Positions 32,836 to 44,229 are shown, numbered from the stretch's first letter. The stretch is DNA of 64,000 nt from Ligustrum vulgare (GCA_963555705.1 OY743176.1:44221026-44285025), one strand, 5' to 3'. Numbers and translations: made by a program. The notes: a model not told the origin generated them from the letters alone.

Positions 32836-32847
32836 GCTCTGATACCA
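32836..32847 (-). other. Element A primer-binding site (initiator tRNA-Met type)
   Basis: The plus strand reads GCTCTGATACCA, that is TGGTATCAGAGC on the minus strand, two bases from the LTR end at 32850. This fixes the element orientation as leftward. Confidence 0.93.
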
Positions 32848-32849
32848 AT

Positions 32850-34683
32850 TGTTAGCCCAAGAGTAAACTAACCAAGAGGGGGGTGAATTGGTTTATAAAA
32901 CTTTTTCGATAAATAATCTCAAACTTAAAACCAATAGGTACAAGTATTAGCACTTAGTGTTACAAGTAACTAAACTATCAATGTAGTGTGCTATATATGT
33001 GTAAACTTAATTGATAAGGCAAGTATAGCACTAAGATAAAGCGTTGCACAATATAAATTGATAGAATAGAGTAAGTGCGATGTAAGTAAATAAAAGGGAT
33101 GAGAGAGTGCAAACGCGATTTATGGAGGTTCAATCAACCAACGTGATCTACGTCCCCCGTTACCGAGCTCTCCGTCACGAGCAAGGCCAAATCCACTATT
33201 TTGGTAACTTACAACAAGGAGTACCAAATCCTTAGGCGACTTACAACAAGGAGCGCCTATCCTTTTACAATCGAGTTTTCACACGGCTCTCGAAACCAAC
33301 AATCGAGTTTTGATAAGGCTCTCGAAAACCAACAATCGAGTTTTGACAAGGCTCTCGAAAACCAACAATCGAGTTTTCACAAGGCTCTCGAAACCACAAG
33401 ATATAATGAATTGAGTTTACAATTGAAATAACTCTCTTGACAAATGATATACTCAAATTAAGTACCAAGAGAGTTAGACTAACACTTCAATAGATAGCAA
33501 TGAATTAAGCTCGAGTGTTAGAGAAAAACTTTGATGCAAATGATAATGAAAAGTTGATGCAATCAAACAAAGTTTTTCAAATAATCTCTTGTTAAAAATA
33601 TTGAATCGAATTAAGTACCAAGAGATGCCACACTTGAATAATTAACAATAAGTTAAGCTCAAAGTGTTTAGGCAATGGAACTTTGATGAATCAAATGATG
33701 ATTAAAAATGTAGCACAAATAATCAAAGTTCCTTAATTGAAATTTCTCTCTTTTTAAAAGATTAAAACAAGTTTAGAACAAAGAGAGACTTACACTTCAA
33801 TTCCAATATAGTGTTAAGATGTTGAAGAAATTCAAACAATGTAAAACCAAGAATCTTCACAAAACTTTCTTCCAAAAACTTTGATGAATTTGATAAAACA
33901 AAGTTTAGATCAATCAAAGTTTTATGAAAATAAAAGATGAATAAAAACTAAGTAAGAACAATGAATTTTCACAAGAAAGTTTGTATAAAATCTTATCTAA
34001 GTTGTTCAAATTGAATGCAAATGTGATGGCTATTTATAGATGAAAAAATTCAAGTTCAACCAGTTTCGGTCGACCGGTTCTTGAGTTTCGGTCGACCGAA
34101 AGTTTGAATATAGCCGTTACACATTATAGCCGTTGAAACTTTCGGTTGATCAGCTATTTCGGTCGACCAGACTTTCGGTCGATCAAGTATACTTTCGGTC
34201 GACCGAAAGTATAAAAATTGGAATTTTTATTTTAATGTCAAAGAGTTTATTTTTCCAAAACCTATTTCATGATATGATTTGAAAAATCATTTTTATGCAA
34301 TTGATGAATTTTCAAGTAAGTTTCTTGATGCATAAAAATCATTTTCGAGCTCGTTGAATTTCATCGCTAAAGATTGAGAGTGTTATACCTTTACATACGT
34401 TAAATCAACTCTAATCTTGTAAGCTTGAATTCTAGATCTTCATGTCATGCTTTTCAACCTCAATTTTGATCTTTGAATATCTTCAATTCTTTCATGATCT
34501 TCTTTACGTCTCATATGCTCGATCACATAATTTTGATTTATATCTTTGAGAGATGATTTGAACATAGAGTGCTTTTGAATATTTATCATTACATGAAACA
34601 CTTGAAGCACACTTGTTAGCAACACAATAAATTCTTGTTTGTTATGATCAAAACAATAAGGTCAAATTGACCATAGGTCAACA
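32850..34683 (-). repeat. Element A 5' LTR (right copy)
   Basis: 1834 bp, colinear with 26887-28687 apart from one extra 33 bp unit (four instead of three near 33268-33395) and about three base changes (for example 33160, 34243 and 34555). Confidence 0.95.
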
Positions 34684-35331
34684 GTTGGCAGATTTTGGAC
34701 AGAAAAGCCTTCACGGCCGTAACATATCTTCTCGCGGCCGTAAACTGAAATAGAAGACTTACGGCTGTAATCAAAGTCTCACGGCCGTAACCCAGGATTT
34801 TGTAACTTTTAATTTTTGTTCGGAAGGTCGCTTACGGCCGTAAAATAAATAGTCACGGTCGTAACATTTGTTTTGCATTTTAGACCGTAAGTCACTTACG
34901 GCCGTAAACTTAAAAGTTACGGCCGTAAATTAGCGCCGCAGTTAAAACCTAGTTTAGGCGTATTAGGCTAGTTTTAATTCTAGTTATTTTTGGTTACTTT
35001 ATTTTGTTAGCCTATATGTATGGCTTTATTCAGCATTGTAAAAAACAACTTTTATTCTTGAGATTAATGATATTGAAGGTGAGATATTCCCTTAATTTTC
35101 TTCGTGTTCTCGTCGAACAAATTGAACTTATCAAAGGATTTGACAACCTTTGTGGCGTTCCCCCTTTGTGGTTCTTATCTCCGCATTGTAACGGGTTTTG
35201 GGTTTAATATACCCATAGTTCTTGCGTCGTGAGGTCGGGGTTGCATTGTTACCGTCTACTATCTTGGATTTTAGAGCTTTCCGGCGTTTAATTCCGCGTG
35301 TTCTTGGTGATCCCCGTATCGGATCACATCA

Positions 35332-35606
35332 ATCATTATCATCAATTTTAACATTTATAGACTCAATGATAGTTTGAGTAGCATATTGTAGATCCTATAA
35401 GCTCGAATGTTCTCAAAATAGTCAATGAATACTCTCTCATCACCTTTAGGATCAAACTTTCCCAAGTGTTGTCAATCATTCAATACACAACACTTGTTAC
35501 GAAAAGTATGAAAATACTTGATATTTTGCTTTCTTCCTTTCTAGATATCATAGTGAGTCTTTGTAGTACCCATTCTCAATGACACAAGATTAAGAGTTTA
35601 ACATGT
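35332..35606 (-). pseudogene. Copia integrase C-terminal fragment between insertions
   Basis: The minus strand reads integrase-end-like sequence (FVSNKCCVLN..., then PKGDERVFIDYF...AYRIYN), typical of the copia integrase/RT linker. It joins sequence at 40959 on its right (split by copy 3) and 17147 on its left (split by gypsy-2). 35332-35336 is the gypsy-2 right target copy and 35602-35606 the copy 3 left target copy. Confidence 0.7.
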
Positions 35607-38600
35607 TGTAGCGACCAAGAATTTTCCATGACTTATTTAAATAAATATTATCTAAAACGTGTCGCTACGACTTTACCTATTTATTTTAAACACATTTTTA
35701 TCTAGTCATTTAAGTTAAGATTTAAATTATTTAAATTTATCGTAGTTCAATTTCAATTTAATTTATTCAAAATCTTCGTCAAATTTCTATCTTTATCAAA
35801 AGTATTTCAAATGTCACAATTTATTTGAAATCCAAGTATTAATTATATTGAGTCTGAATTTCAACTGTTTTAATCCAATCCAACATCTCGAGCCCAAATA
35901 TTTTACCGATCATTCAAGTCCTTTTAACAACCCAATCAATAAATTCTTGGCCCAACTAAATCAACAACTTATTTTTCAAGTATTTCCTTACACAACCATA
36001 TTCACTTCCAAAAATTCTCACAATTTTCCATGAATCAAGATTTAACCTAATCTACATGTTTAACACCTAAGTCAACTATTAAATACATCCCTCACCTCTT
36101 TCCCCTTCGACATACCAGAGCCTCAATCATCTGAACCAATCACTAGCCTCAAACCTCTCCACCGTCTCCTCCAATCTGCATCATAGCAACTTGAACCACC
36201 TTCCAAACCGTGAACTCACTGCCTAACCCAGCCACAGCCAATGGAAACATCATCTCCACCGAACAGCCCTTGACCGAACAACTACCAACCACCTCAAACA
36301 TGCCACAGCCTTTTATATCCAAATTCACCATTACAGTGACCACTTCCCATCACCGGTGCAACCAACTCCAACAATACAAACCCAGACAACCTCCATCAAC
36401 GGCCACCACGAACTGAGCTTCTTGCTACCTTCAATCAAACAGTGACCTCAAGCCACGGTTTTAGCCCCATACACAACTACAACCAGTCCAAAACAGAAAC
36501 CACCATGTCCCTTCAACCACCAGAAATCATCACCACGCATCCGACCCAAACCAAAATTCGAGCACCACCCCGATCTGTGTAGCGCCCCGAGTTCCGTATA
36601 CCCGGTTAACCACGTCATTTACTGGTCTAAATTTTTCGAATAATATTTTTGCGGAAGAAATAATTGAAATTCATTTTTGGCAACATTAAATAAACTGTAA
36701 TGGTCGATAAAATTGAAAACATTTATGAAACCATTTGAAATAGTAAATCGAACCATTAATTTTGTAAAGAAATTGCCAATGTCATAATTTCTCAAATAAA
36801 TGAACTTCTCTAAATTATTCGATGTTTGGAAAATACGGAAATTATTAATGTCAAACTTTCAACAGTTTAACGATTATTGCCACCATCATTCATCGCTCGC
36901 CACCGTCTCCGAAATCTGCAAAACTGTTAAAAGTAGGGTGAGTATTTCATGGGGGAAATACTCAGTAGACTCATCGCAAATTAATTAATTTATAAGATGA
37001 TTAAACACATAAATTCCGGCTCTTTATAAAACGGGCATTGATAGGGCTTCTTTATAAAACGGCTCTTGATAGATCTCATATTGTGCATTACAGCACGGGA
37101 CATATTTTGAAAATCATAAACTATTTGAAAACAGTTCTTTGAAAATAGCTCTTTGAAAACATAGGGATCATTTTCATCATAACATAGGATATGATCCAAA
37201 TCCTCATAAACATATCATAAAAATATCAGTAAGTATACCAAGCATAAATTTCGAAATTCATAGGGATCATTTCCATCATAACATAGGGTAGGATCGAAAT
37301 CCTCATAAACATGGATAGGATCGAAATCCTCATAAACATATGGATACACAAGAATTTTACCGAACTTAGGTGGCAAGAATTCTTATTCCATCATAACATA
37401 GCAATCTTGGGAGATTGATTTCATAGCAATCATGGGAGATTGATGTCAATCTTGGGAGATTGAAAACATAGCAATCTGGGGAGATTGATTTCATAGAAAT
37501 GATCCAAAACATATAAAACATTTTCGTAAAAACATAGGGTATACTTACTTTTCATAAAAACATAAAGTATATTTTCTTTTCATAAAAACATACTTACTTT
37601 TCTTAAAAATTGACTTTCACAAGTCACATGACATTTATATGAAATCATAATTTAAATCAATTAATAAGTGCGAGTCTACCTCAAATCCGACAAGTGCAAA
37701 GTTGAGCGGGAATGACTTCAATTTCTTTAAATTCTCCGTACGCTTCGTCTTAGCCAATAAGTCACTTTAGTCTATCGAATATATAGTTCAAAATGATAAA
37801 TTATAATTTGAGGACTGAAATTGATGTTTTGAAAGTTGAGGGACTAAAATGAATACTTTTAAAAGTTGAGTCGGAAACTCAAAACAATAGAGTTGAAATA
37901 ATATATTTTAAAAATGAAGGCTGAATAAAATCATTTAAAACTTAAGGGACTGAAGTGAATTGTTTTAAAACCATAGGGACTGAATTGAATAACTTTTCAA
38001 ACTTGGGGCTAATTTGCAAATTCTGAAAATTGAATATATTATCTATTCTTTACTCCTCTCTCTCATTCTTCGCAAATCAGAGCATTAGAGAGAGACAGGC
38101 GAAAGAGGCGAGAGACGGAGTTGCGAGGGTTGCGAAATCCGGTCTTTCACCGGGGATTTTCCGGCGCTACGCCGGCACAAGGTGGCGGTGACAAGGAAAA
38201 GGTATTGGTAGTAGGAAGGCACGATTTGGATGTTGATTCGAAGTGAAACCGTAGCTCTAGGTCTCGGAAAATTCGTGGTTTTCCGGCTAGGAAATCAACG
38301 ATCGAGGTAAGTATTTGGGTATTCTTGGGTTTTGGGTTTTGAGTTTGATTTGGGTTCTGATTTTGATTTGAGTCGAAACCGAGGGTAGATGTTGGCTGCA
38401 AATTAGAGATCCAAGTTTGTGGCTTGGACGAAAAATACTTTTCTGTGAATCAAAGTGTGAATTTGGGATTAGCAGTTGGTTTTAGGTGGTGAAGTTGCAG
38501 TCGATGAGTGCAGACAGTGGTGGCTGGATTGCAATGTGATGGTTCGGACTGTGAGTTGGAGGTGGTAACTTGGCAGTGATGATACTGATTGCAGTGTAAA

Positions 38601-40953
38601 TGGTTTGTGCAGTAGTTGCTAAGATGGAGATGATAATGGTGATATAGTGGGTTGAATTTGATTTCTGAATGGTGATGAAGATGTATGCTTTCGGCTATTA
38701 AGGTGATGAAAATGATGATGTTGGAGAATATTAGATGTAAAGGTGGAATAAAATGTGGGTTGCCATGTGTGTGATGAATGATGAAGATTCTAATGGTATA
38801 AAGAGAGAATTGTGGTGGTGTTCAACCGAGATGGTAGTGATGATGAATGGAGAATATAATAAAAGATGGTGGAGAATTGGTAGGAAAAGAGTGATAAAGA
38901 AAATGTTTTAAAGTGTGGGTTGGTTTTCATGATGAGTGTACAAAGTGATGAAAATGGAGAAGGAAAATAATTTAAAAAGAAAAAGAAAGAATAAAAATAA
39001 TTAATGGGATACTAGCATAATTAGGCTAATGTTTAATTTAAGATAATTAATTAGATATCTTTAATAATTTGGAATTTAAAATGATTTTGAAAATAATACT
39101 TTGAATAAATAATTAAAATAACATAATTTTAGAAATTCGGATTTTAATTTAAAATCGAACAAATTCGATATTTCTTGACTTGGCTAGACGAACACGTCGC
39201 GGTGTTAACTTCAAAATAATGGGTGAAATAGTAGCGACACAATTTTCTAAATATTAAAAATAATTATTATTGCGTAAAAATTCTGGGTCGCTACAATCTG
39301 CCCCATCAGTCATCCGACTGAACCTCAACCTTCATCTTCGAACCCAACAACCACCTCACATCTTCCTCCAATCAATTTCACAACCCAAAATCATTTCTAA
39401 CATCAACCCATGTCCGAATCGAGCTTCAGTTAAAGCCACAATCAAATTTCCCCAAATCAAAACCCAAAACCAAGAAATAAAACCTGAACCAAATACCTTA
39501 CCTTCGACCGCCGTCTAGTTGGCCGGAAATTTTCCGGAGTCACAACTCAAAAAAAAAAACTCGCGACCTCCTACCCTCAGTTTGCCTCTACTTTCACACC
39601 CAAACGCGCCCTAATCCCACTGCACCTTACACCGGTGCCACCGTCGTGTGGTGGCACTATCGTCGCCAGCGCTCCGGCATCTTGGACCGGCGATGAGCCG
39701 TTGGCCGTCGCCATCTCTCGGGCTCTCTCTCTCTTCGGTTGCTGAATGAGAGAGATAAAGGATTGGGATTAAATTATGTTTATATTTTTTCAAAATTAAT
39801 GTTTATTCCCCCAACTTTTTAAAGTTATTCAATTCAGTCCCTAGTCTTATTTTGTTTTAAAGATCAGTCCCTATAGTTTTAAATATTTAAAATCTTACTT
39901 TAAATTTCAAAAGTTATCTATTTCAGCCCCCAAGTTTGAAAAGTTATTCAATTCAGTCCCTTTTGGTTTCAAATCATCAATTTTAGCCCTTAAGTTTTAA
40001 ATGAGTTTTAATCAGCCCTTTCATTTTGAAAATCAATTATTTCAGCCCTATAGTTTAATATTCGTTTTGAGTTTCAACCCAACTTTCAAAGTGTTCATTT
40101 TAGTCCCTCAACTTTCAAAGTACTCATTTTAGTCCCTCAACTTTCAAAGTATTCATTTTAGACCCCAAGTTTTAAAATAATCATTTTAGTCCTCAATTTG
40201 TTATAAACAATTAATTTCTAAAGAAAAATTTAACATATGAGCTAGACGAGGCGCTTGGACATTTAAAAGAACAACGTGAATTTTCTTGCTCAACTTTCAG
40301 ACTCGTGATTTGAGGCAGACTCGCCCCCATTAATTAGTTTAAATTATAATTGCATGTCTTATGTGAAATTACGTGATTTACATGCTTTGATGCATGAGAC
40401 GAGAAAAGAATATCTCTTATGAGATAAATGAGAAATGATGATGTTATGCATAACTTATGTGCCTTAAGTACACGAGACGAGACTACCCACACCCTATGAT
40501 TTTACGAGCCTTGATTTTGAAAATAAAATAGCTCAAGAATATGATGATGATGTCACTATATGATTGCATAATTACGTGTTCAATTATTCTGTAAATTAAT
40601 TATTGGCAATGAGTCTACTGAGTATTTTTCGAAATATTCATTCCATTATTTTAACAGTTTTTGTAGATCTCGGAGAAGGCGGCGAATGAAATGGGAGCGG
40701 TGGCAAATTAAATAAATGATGATGTTATTAGACAATTTTACGAATGTTACTCGTTAAATTGTTTATCGTTAATTTCATTTAAATAATTGAGACACAAGTT
40801 TTATGAATTGTTTTATATTTAAATTATTTCAAATTTCCGCTGAAGTTTTCAAATGATGAATGTGATGCTTTGAATTAAATTTATTTTCAGCAATAAAGTC
40901 AGTTTTAAAGGACGAAGTGGCGTCCCGGGCTCCGCGGAATTCGGGGCGTTACA
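35607..40953 (+). mobile_element. Solo-LTR-like element, copy 3, itself interrupted by copy 2
   Basis: Starts TGTAGCGACCAAG, ends GGGGCGTTACA; CATGT flanks it at 35602-35606 and 40954-40958. Removing copy 2 and one target copy leaves about 2.6 kb. It inserted into the copia integrase region. Same family as 19726-22902: TGTAGCGACC start, a GTCGCTACGA block about 60 bp in, UTR-like Pro-rich sequence, then repeated TTTTAGTCCCTCAACTTTCA phrases, and a CGGGGCG(C/T)TACA end. No coding. Confidence 0.78.
36578..39295 (-). mobile_element. Solo-LTR-like element, copy 2 (2718 bp), nested in copy 3
   Basis: Starts TGTAGCGCCCCGAG and ends CTGGGTCGCTACA, the exact reverse arrangement of copies 1 and 3, so it lies on the opposite strand. 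ATCTG flanks it at 36573-36577 and 39296-39300. Much of it is the reverse complement of copy 1 (for example GGTATACGGAACTCGGGGCG in copy 1). Local tandem units of CAATCTTGGGAGATTGA lie at 37405-37490. The 84-codon minus frame near 38150-38400 is LTR leader, not a gene. Confidence 0.78.
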
Positions 40954-40958
40954 CATGT

Positions 40959-41560
40959 AGTATTAATATCTTCAACCCACAATTTAACAAGAAGTTTCTT
41001 ACTATTCAATGTAACTCCAACTATTTCTTATAATGACTTATTTTTCTTTCAACTACTCCATTTTGTTCAGGTCTTTCTAGAGCAGAGAATTTATGAAATA
41101 GGCCATATTCTTCATATAAATTAGAAAAAATGGAATTTTCAAACTCCATTCCATGGCCACTCCTAATTCTAGCAATTTTTATTCCCTCAAAAACATTTCT
41201 CAGTAGTTAATTATCGTGTAACAATATAAATCTCTCTCTCTCTCTCAAAAAAAAAGTTACCCACGTATACCTGGAAAATTCATCTACACAAACATAAATA
41301 TATCGTTTGCCACATAAACTCTCGGTCTAAATAAGTCCCATCATGTCCATATGTAATAGTTCTACTATATGAGATGTTGTAAGAATCTGAACTTACGTGT
41401 GTATATTTATAGTTTGTTTACCTTTTTTACATGAATCATACACATTTCTAGGCTTTTCAGTAAGTCTAGAAATTCCACGAAATGCATCAATCTTGGTAAG
41501 TCTTAAAAATTCGCTATAGTTCAAGTGTTCCAATCATTTGTGACATAGATATGTAATGTC
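40959..41560 (-). pseudogene. Copia integrase core and GAG-pre-integrase, broken
   Basis: The minus strand near 41090-41030 encodes FSALERPEQNGVVERK, the copia integrase motif around the catalytic Glu. Further right (about 41560-41420) it encodes LEHLNYSEFLRLTKIDAF...C..CKKGKQ, the GAG-pre-integrase/zinc-binding signature. Stops interrupt both. A (TC)n run near 41232-41246 lies between them. Confidence 0.8.
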
Positions 41561-42260
41561 AATCTTAAATGCTTGACAAGTAAAACGAAAGTTAATAGTG
41601 TAACAGTTATCACTAGAAATAGTCCCATATATAAGACAATTACGACATTCTTTTAACACTTTTGCATGAATTTCTTGTGAACATGACCAAAAGCTTGATT
41701 GGATTTCAAGTCTGTAACAAATATCACATTAGTAAGAAGAGGTAATCCATCAACTATAATAGTCAATTCACATTCAATTCGGCTTTAAGCTCCATTATCA
41801 GATTACCAGGAGTTAGGAATAATTGAATTATAAGCAATTTTGACAACAAGGCATTTCATATCACTTTTTCTTATCTAACCTTATTTTACTTTGGTATTTA
41901 ACATTTGTTGTTTCTTAAGCCTAACTACAAGTTTTTTGCATGACAGAGAATGAAGAAATTATTTCCACATTTATTGTAAAAGGAAAATCTCATGTAATGC
42001 TACAACTTATTCTTTTGATATGATTGATACCTTTGATGTCTATCTAATACAATTTTAATCGCTACGTTAGTTCTTGTCAAGACCTTTCCTGCAAGAGTCC
42101 AATTTTACCTTGACTGCGGAGTCTATGATGTCTACAATTCTATTGACAAACTCAAATGGCTTGGACACATTCTCTTTTCCTTTTCCTTCATATCTTAACC
42201 CCTCATTGGTATTTGATTTTCTCCCATAACTTAAAACTTCACTTAGACTAACGGGTCACG
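41561..42260 (-). pseudogene. Copia gag 3' part and protease region, decayed
   Basis: The minus strand from 42260 encodes GRKSNTNEGLRYEGKGKE followed by KPFEFVNRIVD, which resembles the Sirevirus gag C-terminal region. The downstream sequence keeps few open codons. Assigned mainly by position between gag-like and integrase sequence. Confidence 0.5.
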
Positions 42261-43602
42261 TATAAGAATATGTTTAATTCTATTCGAGAGAGATTGTTAA
42301 ACACATTAAGCATATTGATCTTCATTATCGAAACTTTTTTCAATTAAATAACCGAAAATAATAAGATAGAATAAAAGTTGATTATAGATCTTAGCACTAC
42401 ATTCACATACTTGTAGTCAAAATATTGATTCAAAATGAACTGCAGTTATTCTAATTTTAATTCATAGCAACTTTATTTACATGGTTTGACCTTATTTCAC
42501 AAAAATCAATCTTGAATTTACGTGTTTCGTCTAAGGCTAGACGTTTGAAAATAATTTATCAAAATTCATGTGAGAATGATATACAGAGCTCACAATCCAC
42601 TTTATTACTTTTTCGATCCGTACAATTGCGGTGGGATAAATACGCAACAATATCCTTTATATGTCGCACGTAAATGAGATGTTTGAAACTATGACTGCAA
42701 TAAATCAAATTAAGGTAAAAGTTGCAAAAGCTTGAAAGATTTGGAACTATAGATGCAATCATCCCCATTAAAAATTTAAAATTGTCAAAAAGTATTTAGA
42801 AAATTAAAATGAAAGTCATTAAAATATTAAGTAACAAATTTTCAACAATTTTGATAGGCATAGTAAAATCCATTATTTGACAATTTGAGTTTTGTTTGTC
42901 TCGATTTCTTTTCATTGTTCAACAAGTGTCAAAAATAGTTTAAACATGAGATCTGACTATGTCAAGTTGTTATTCCTTATGCTTATAACACTCCTTTAAT
43001 GATAGACGAGACTAGATTGAGACAAATTATATTGATAATGTCCTGTCATTTTATTCATTTCATAACTAGGAAATTCGACCCCCCACCTCAAAATTACTTT
43101 CTATAATCAATTATAACATTTCATGAATAAAATTAACATGTGAATCATTGGACAAAACCAAATGATATGAATTGCCAACAACCTAATTTATTTCGATGTT
43201 TAGGAAATTGAAATCCTATCAATTCCATATACAATCAAGGGCATGTTAGCTACGCAAGATTGGACACCGGTGAAAGAGGAAAAAAATTGAAATTGTCTTT
43301 TATAGCGTTCGATCCTAATTGATGTTGTATTTCAACCAATAGTCAAAAATCAAAATTAAAATTCATAATTTCATGAATAAAATTAACACATTGAACAACT
43401 TAATAAACAATATCTCTTAAATCAATGAAAGAAAATATATATATATTTCTAAAACACAACCTTGTATTATATCAAATTTACGGGATATAGAAACCCCAAA
43501 AATTCCATATAAATATGTGAAAGTCATGTAACCATCTAACCCAATCTAATCAAATCCAATCCAATACTATATACCAAACGTAGACAAAAGAAATTGAAAC
43601 CT
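42261..43602. other. AT-rich intergenic sequence 3' of the host gene
   Basis: No supported gene. A 69-codon minus-strand frame at 42559-42768 has no recognisable motif. It probably holds the 3' untranslated and terminator region of the minus-strand gene at 43603. Confidence 0.5.
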
Positions 43603-43860
43603 CTAAGAGGATGGTGATTTCAAACAACGGCCAAAAATCGACACAAAGGCACACCTTGGGGCCTTAGTTTCTGAGGCTGAATTGGTATGAGAATGCACCA
43701 TAGTCTCCGGCGGAGGGGAAACAGGAAGATTTGAATTGACACTTTGGGCAGCGACTCCACCGGTGGCCTTTAGATCCGGCGTCGGAAACCGGTTATCCCA
43801 GATTCGACCGGAAGATCCCTGCCTCCTGAATGAACATGATGATCTCTGTAATGTGCTCAT
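43603..43860 (-). CDS. Putative MAPK-substrate-like small protein (At1g80180/At1g15400 type)
   Basis: 85 codons from ATG 43860, protein starting MSTLQRSSCSFRRQGSSGRI. The N-terminal block LQRS-x-x-SFRRQGSSG-x-x-WD/N is the signature of a small plant family described as MAP kinase substrates, usually 75-140 residues from a single exon. The middle is Ser/Pro-rich with SP sites (PVSPPPE) that could be phosphorylated, and the C-terminus has FGRCLKSPSS. An upstream TTG at 43872 could extend the frame by four codons, but ATG 43860 aligns with the family start. This is the only host gene that I support as intact. Element B begins 121 bp upstream of its start codon, in the same orientation, so the native promoter lies beyond 50280, over 6 kb away. 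Confidence 0.75.
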   Translation of the reverse strand: MSTLQRSSCSFRRQGSSGRIWDNRFPTPDLKATGGVAAQSVNSNLPVSPPPETMVHSHTNSASETKAPRCAFVSIFGRCLKSPSS

Positions 43861-43976
43861 GGCATAGATCAATTAATATGTGTGTTTTTCTTTATTTTTG
43901 GGTTTCTATAGGTTGCTTTAACTAACTTAACGGTTATTGGTGAATGGATTGTTTCTTTTTTTCACTTTTTGTGGTT

Positions 43977-43981
43977 GGTTG
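43977..43981. repeat. Element B target-site duplication, left copy
   Basis: GGTTG here and at 50280-50284 flank element B. Confidence 0.88.
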
Positions 43982-44200
43982 TGTTGTAAAAACATCGAAA
44001 TCATAACAACGAGAAATAGATAGAGAGATCTTGGATGGAGAGAATGAGAGATTAGAGAGAATTTCTCTCCAAGAGATGTGTCTATTACAAAGGAAATGGC
44101 TCCTATTTATAGGAGTGGACAATGTCACAATTGTAATATTGTAAAGCTTACAGGGATATAATGGTAATGTCATTCACATATTTATATATTATTTATAACA
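43982..44200 (-). repeat. Element B 3' LTR (left copy)
   Basis: 219 bp; on the element strand it starts TGTTATAAATAATA and ends GATGTTTTTACAACA. Same sequence as 50061-50279 as far as I can read. Confidence 0.95.
44103..44112 (-). promoter_or_regulatory. TATA box in the element B 3' LTR
   Basis: The minus strand reads CCTATAAATAGGAG, a consensus plant TATA box. Transcription starting about 30 bp downstream (near 44075) would run out of the LTR into the MAPK-substrate-like gene, giving a leader of about 210 nt before ATG 43860. Promoter activity is inferred. Confidence 0.65.
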
Positions 44201-44210
44201 CTCCCCCTTG
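44201..44210 (-). other. Element B polypurine tract
   Basis: CTCCCCCTTG on the plus strand is CAAGGGGGAG on the element strand, directly next to the 3' LTR. Confidence 0.85.
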
Positions 44211-44229
44211 AATGACATATTCCGCAATT

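Larger units (their letters stand above)
26887..34683 (-). mobile_element. Element A: young non-autonomous Sirevirus-like element carrying a gene cassette
   Basis: 7797 bp with LTRs at 26887-28687 and 32850-34683, flanked by GTTGG at 26882-26886 and 34684-34688. It points left: the primer-binding site (minus-strand TGGTATCAGAGC) lies next to the right LTR, the polypurine tract next to the left LTR, and gag is on the minus strand. Long LTRs, a Sirevirus-type gag and several polypurine tracts indicate the Sirevirus lineage. No protease, integrase, RT or RNase H sequence is present; about 3 kb of other DNA occupies that place and carries two plus-strand ORFs (29489-30025 and 30281-30934). The LTRs differ by one 33 bp repeat unit and about three substitutions seen by eye, so the insertion is recent and pol had to be supplied in trans. 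Confidence 0.93.
17153..35331 (+). mobile_element. Gypsy-2: Ty3/gypsy chromovirus-like retrotransposon, nearly complete
   Basis: LTRs of about 922 bp (17153-18074, and 26606-26886 joined to 34689-35331), a tRNA-Met primer-binding site at 18077, gag-pol on the plus strand, a polypurine tract at 26596 and the 5 bp duplication ATCAT. Its own sequence is about 7.2 kb; the rest is two younger insertions (19726-22902 in gag and 26887-34683 in the 3' LTR). The polyprotein reads into the 3' LTR, a trait of some chromoviruses such as the CRM group; the lineage is my inference. I counted about 20 LTR differences by eye, roughly 2 percent. Coding defects: TAG at 23093, a 4 bp insertion near 25390 and stops at 25662 and 25968. 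Confidence 0.92.
26606..35331 (+). repeat. Gypsy-2 3' LTR, split by element A
   Basis: 26606-26886 matches the first 281 bp of the 5' LTR and 34689-35331 matches the rest; between them lies element A with target copies GTTGG. The joined length (924 bp) agrees with the 922 bp 5' LTR. The split falls inside the ACGGCCGTAA palindrome array. Differences from the 5' LTR are mostly transitions. Confidence 0.92.
15881..42260 (-). mobile_element. Sirevirus-like Ty1/copia element, split by two nested insertions
   Basis: Minus-strand copia pieces occur in order from right to left: a gag C-terminal-like region near 42260-42000, a GAG-pre-integrase signature near 41560-41400, an integrase core near 41090-41020, the integrase end at 35601-35337, the RT with its YVDD box at 16345-16303, and RNase H at 16228-15881. 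They are separated only by gypsy-2 (17153-35331) and a solo-LTR-like element (35607-40953), each with target duplications that lie within copia sequence. Removing the insertions restores collinearity. I see no LTRs, and stops and frameshifts are frequent, so this is the oldest layer of the stack. Confidence 0.8.

Noticed and set aside
36210..36416. Small plus-strand ORF, and the minus-strand frame at 38147-38401
   Set aside because: Both lie in leader-like Pro/Thr-rich sequence of the solo-LTR-like family.
42559..42768. 69-codon minus-strand ORF near the host gene
   Set aside because: No family resemblance and no supporting signals; probably chance.
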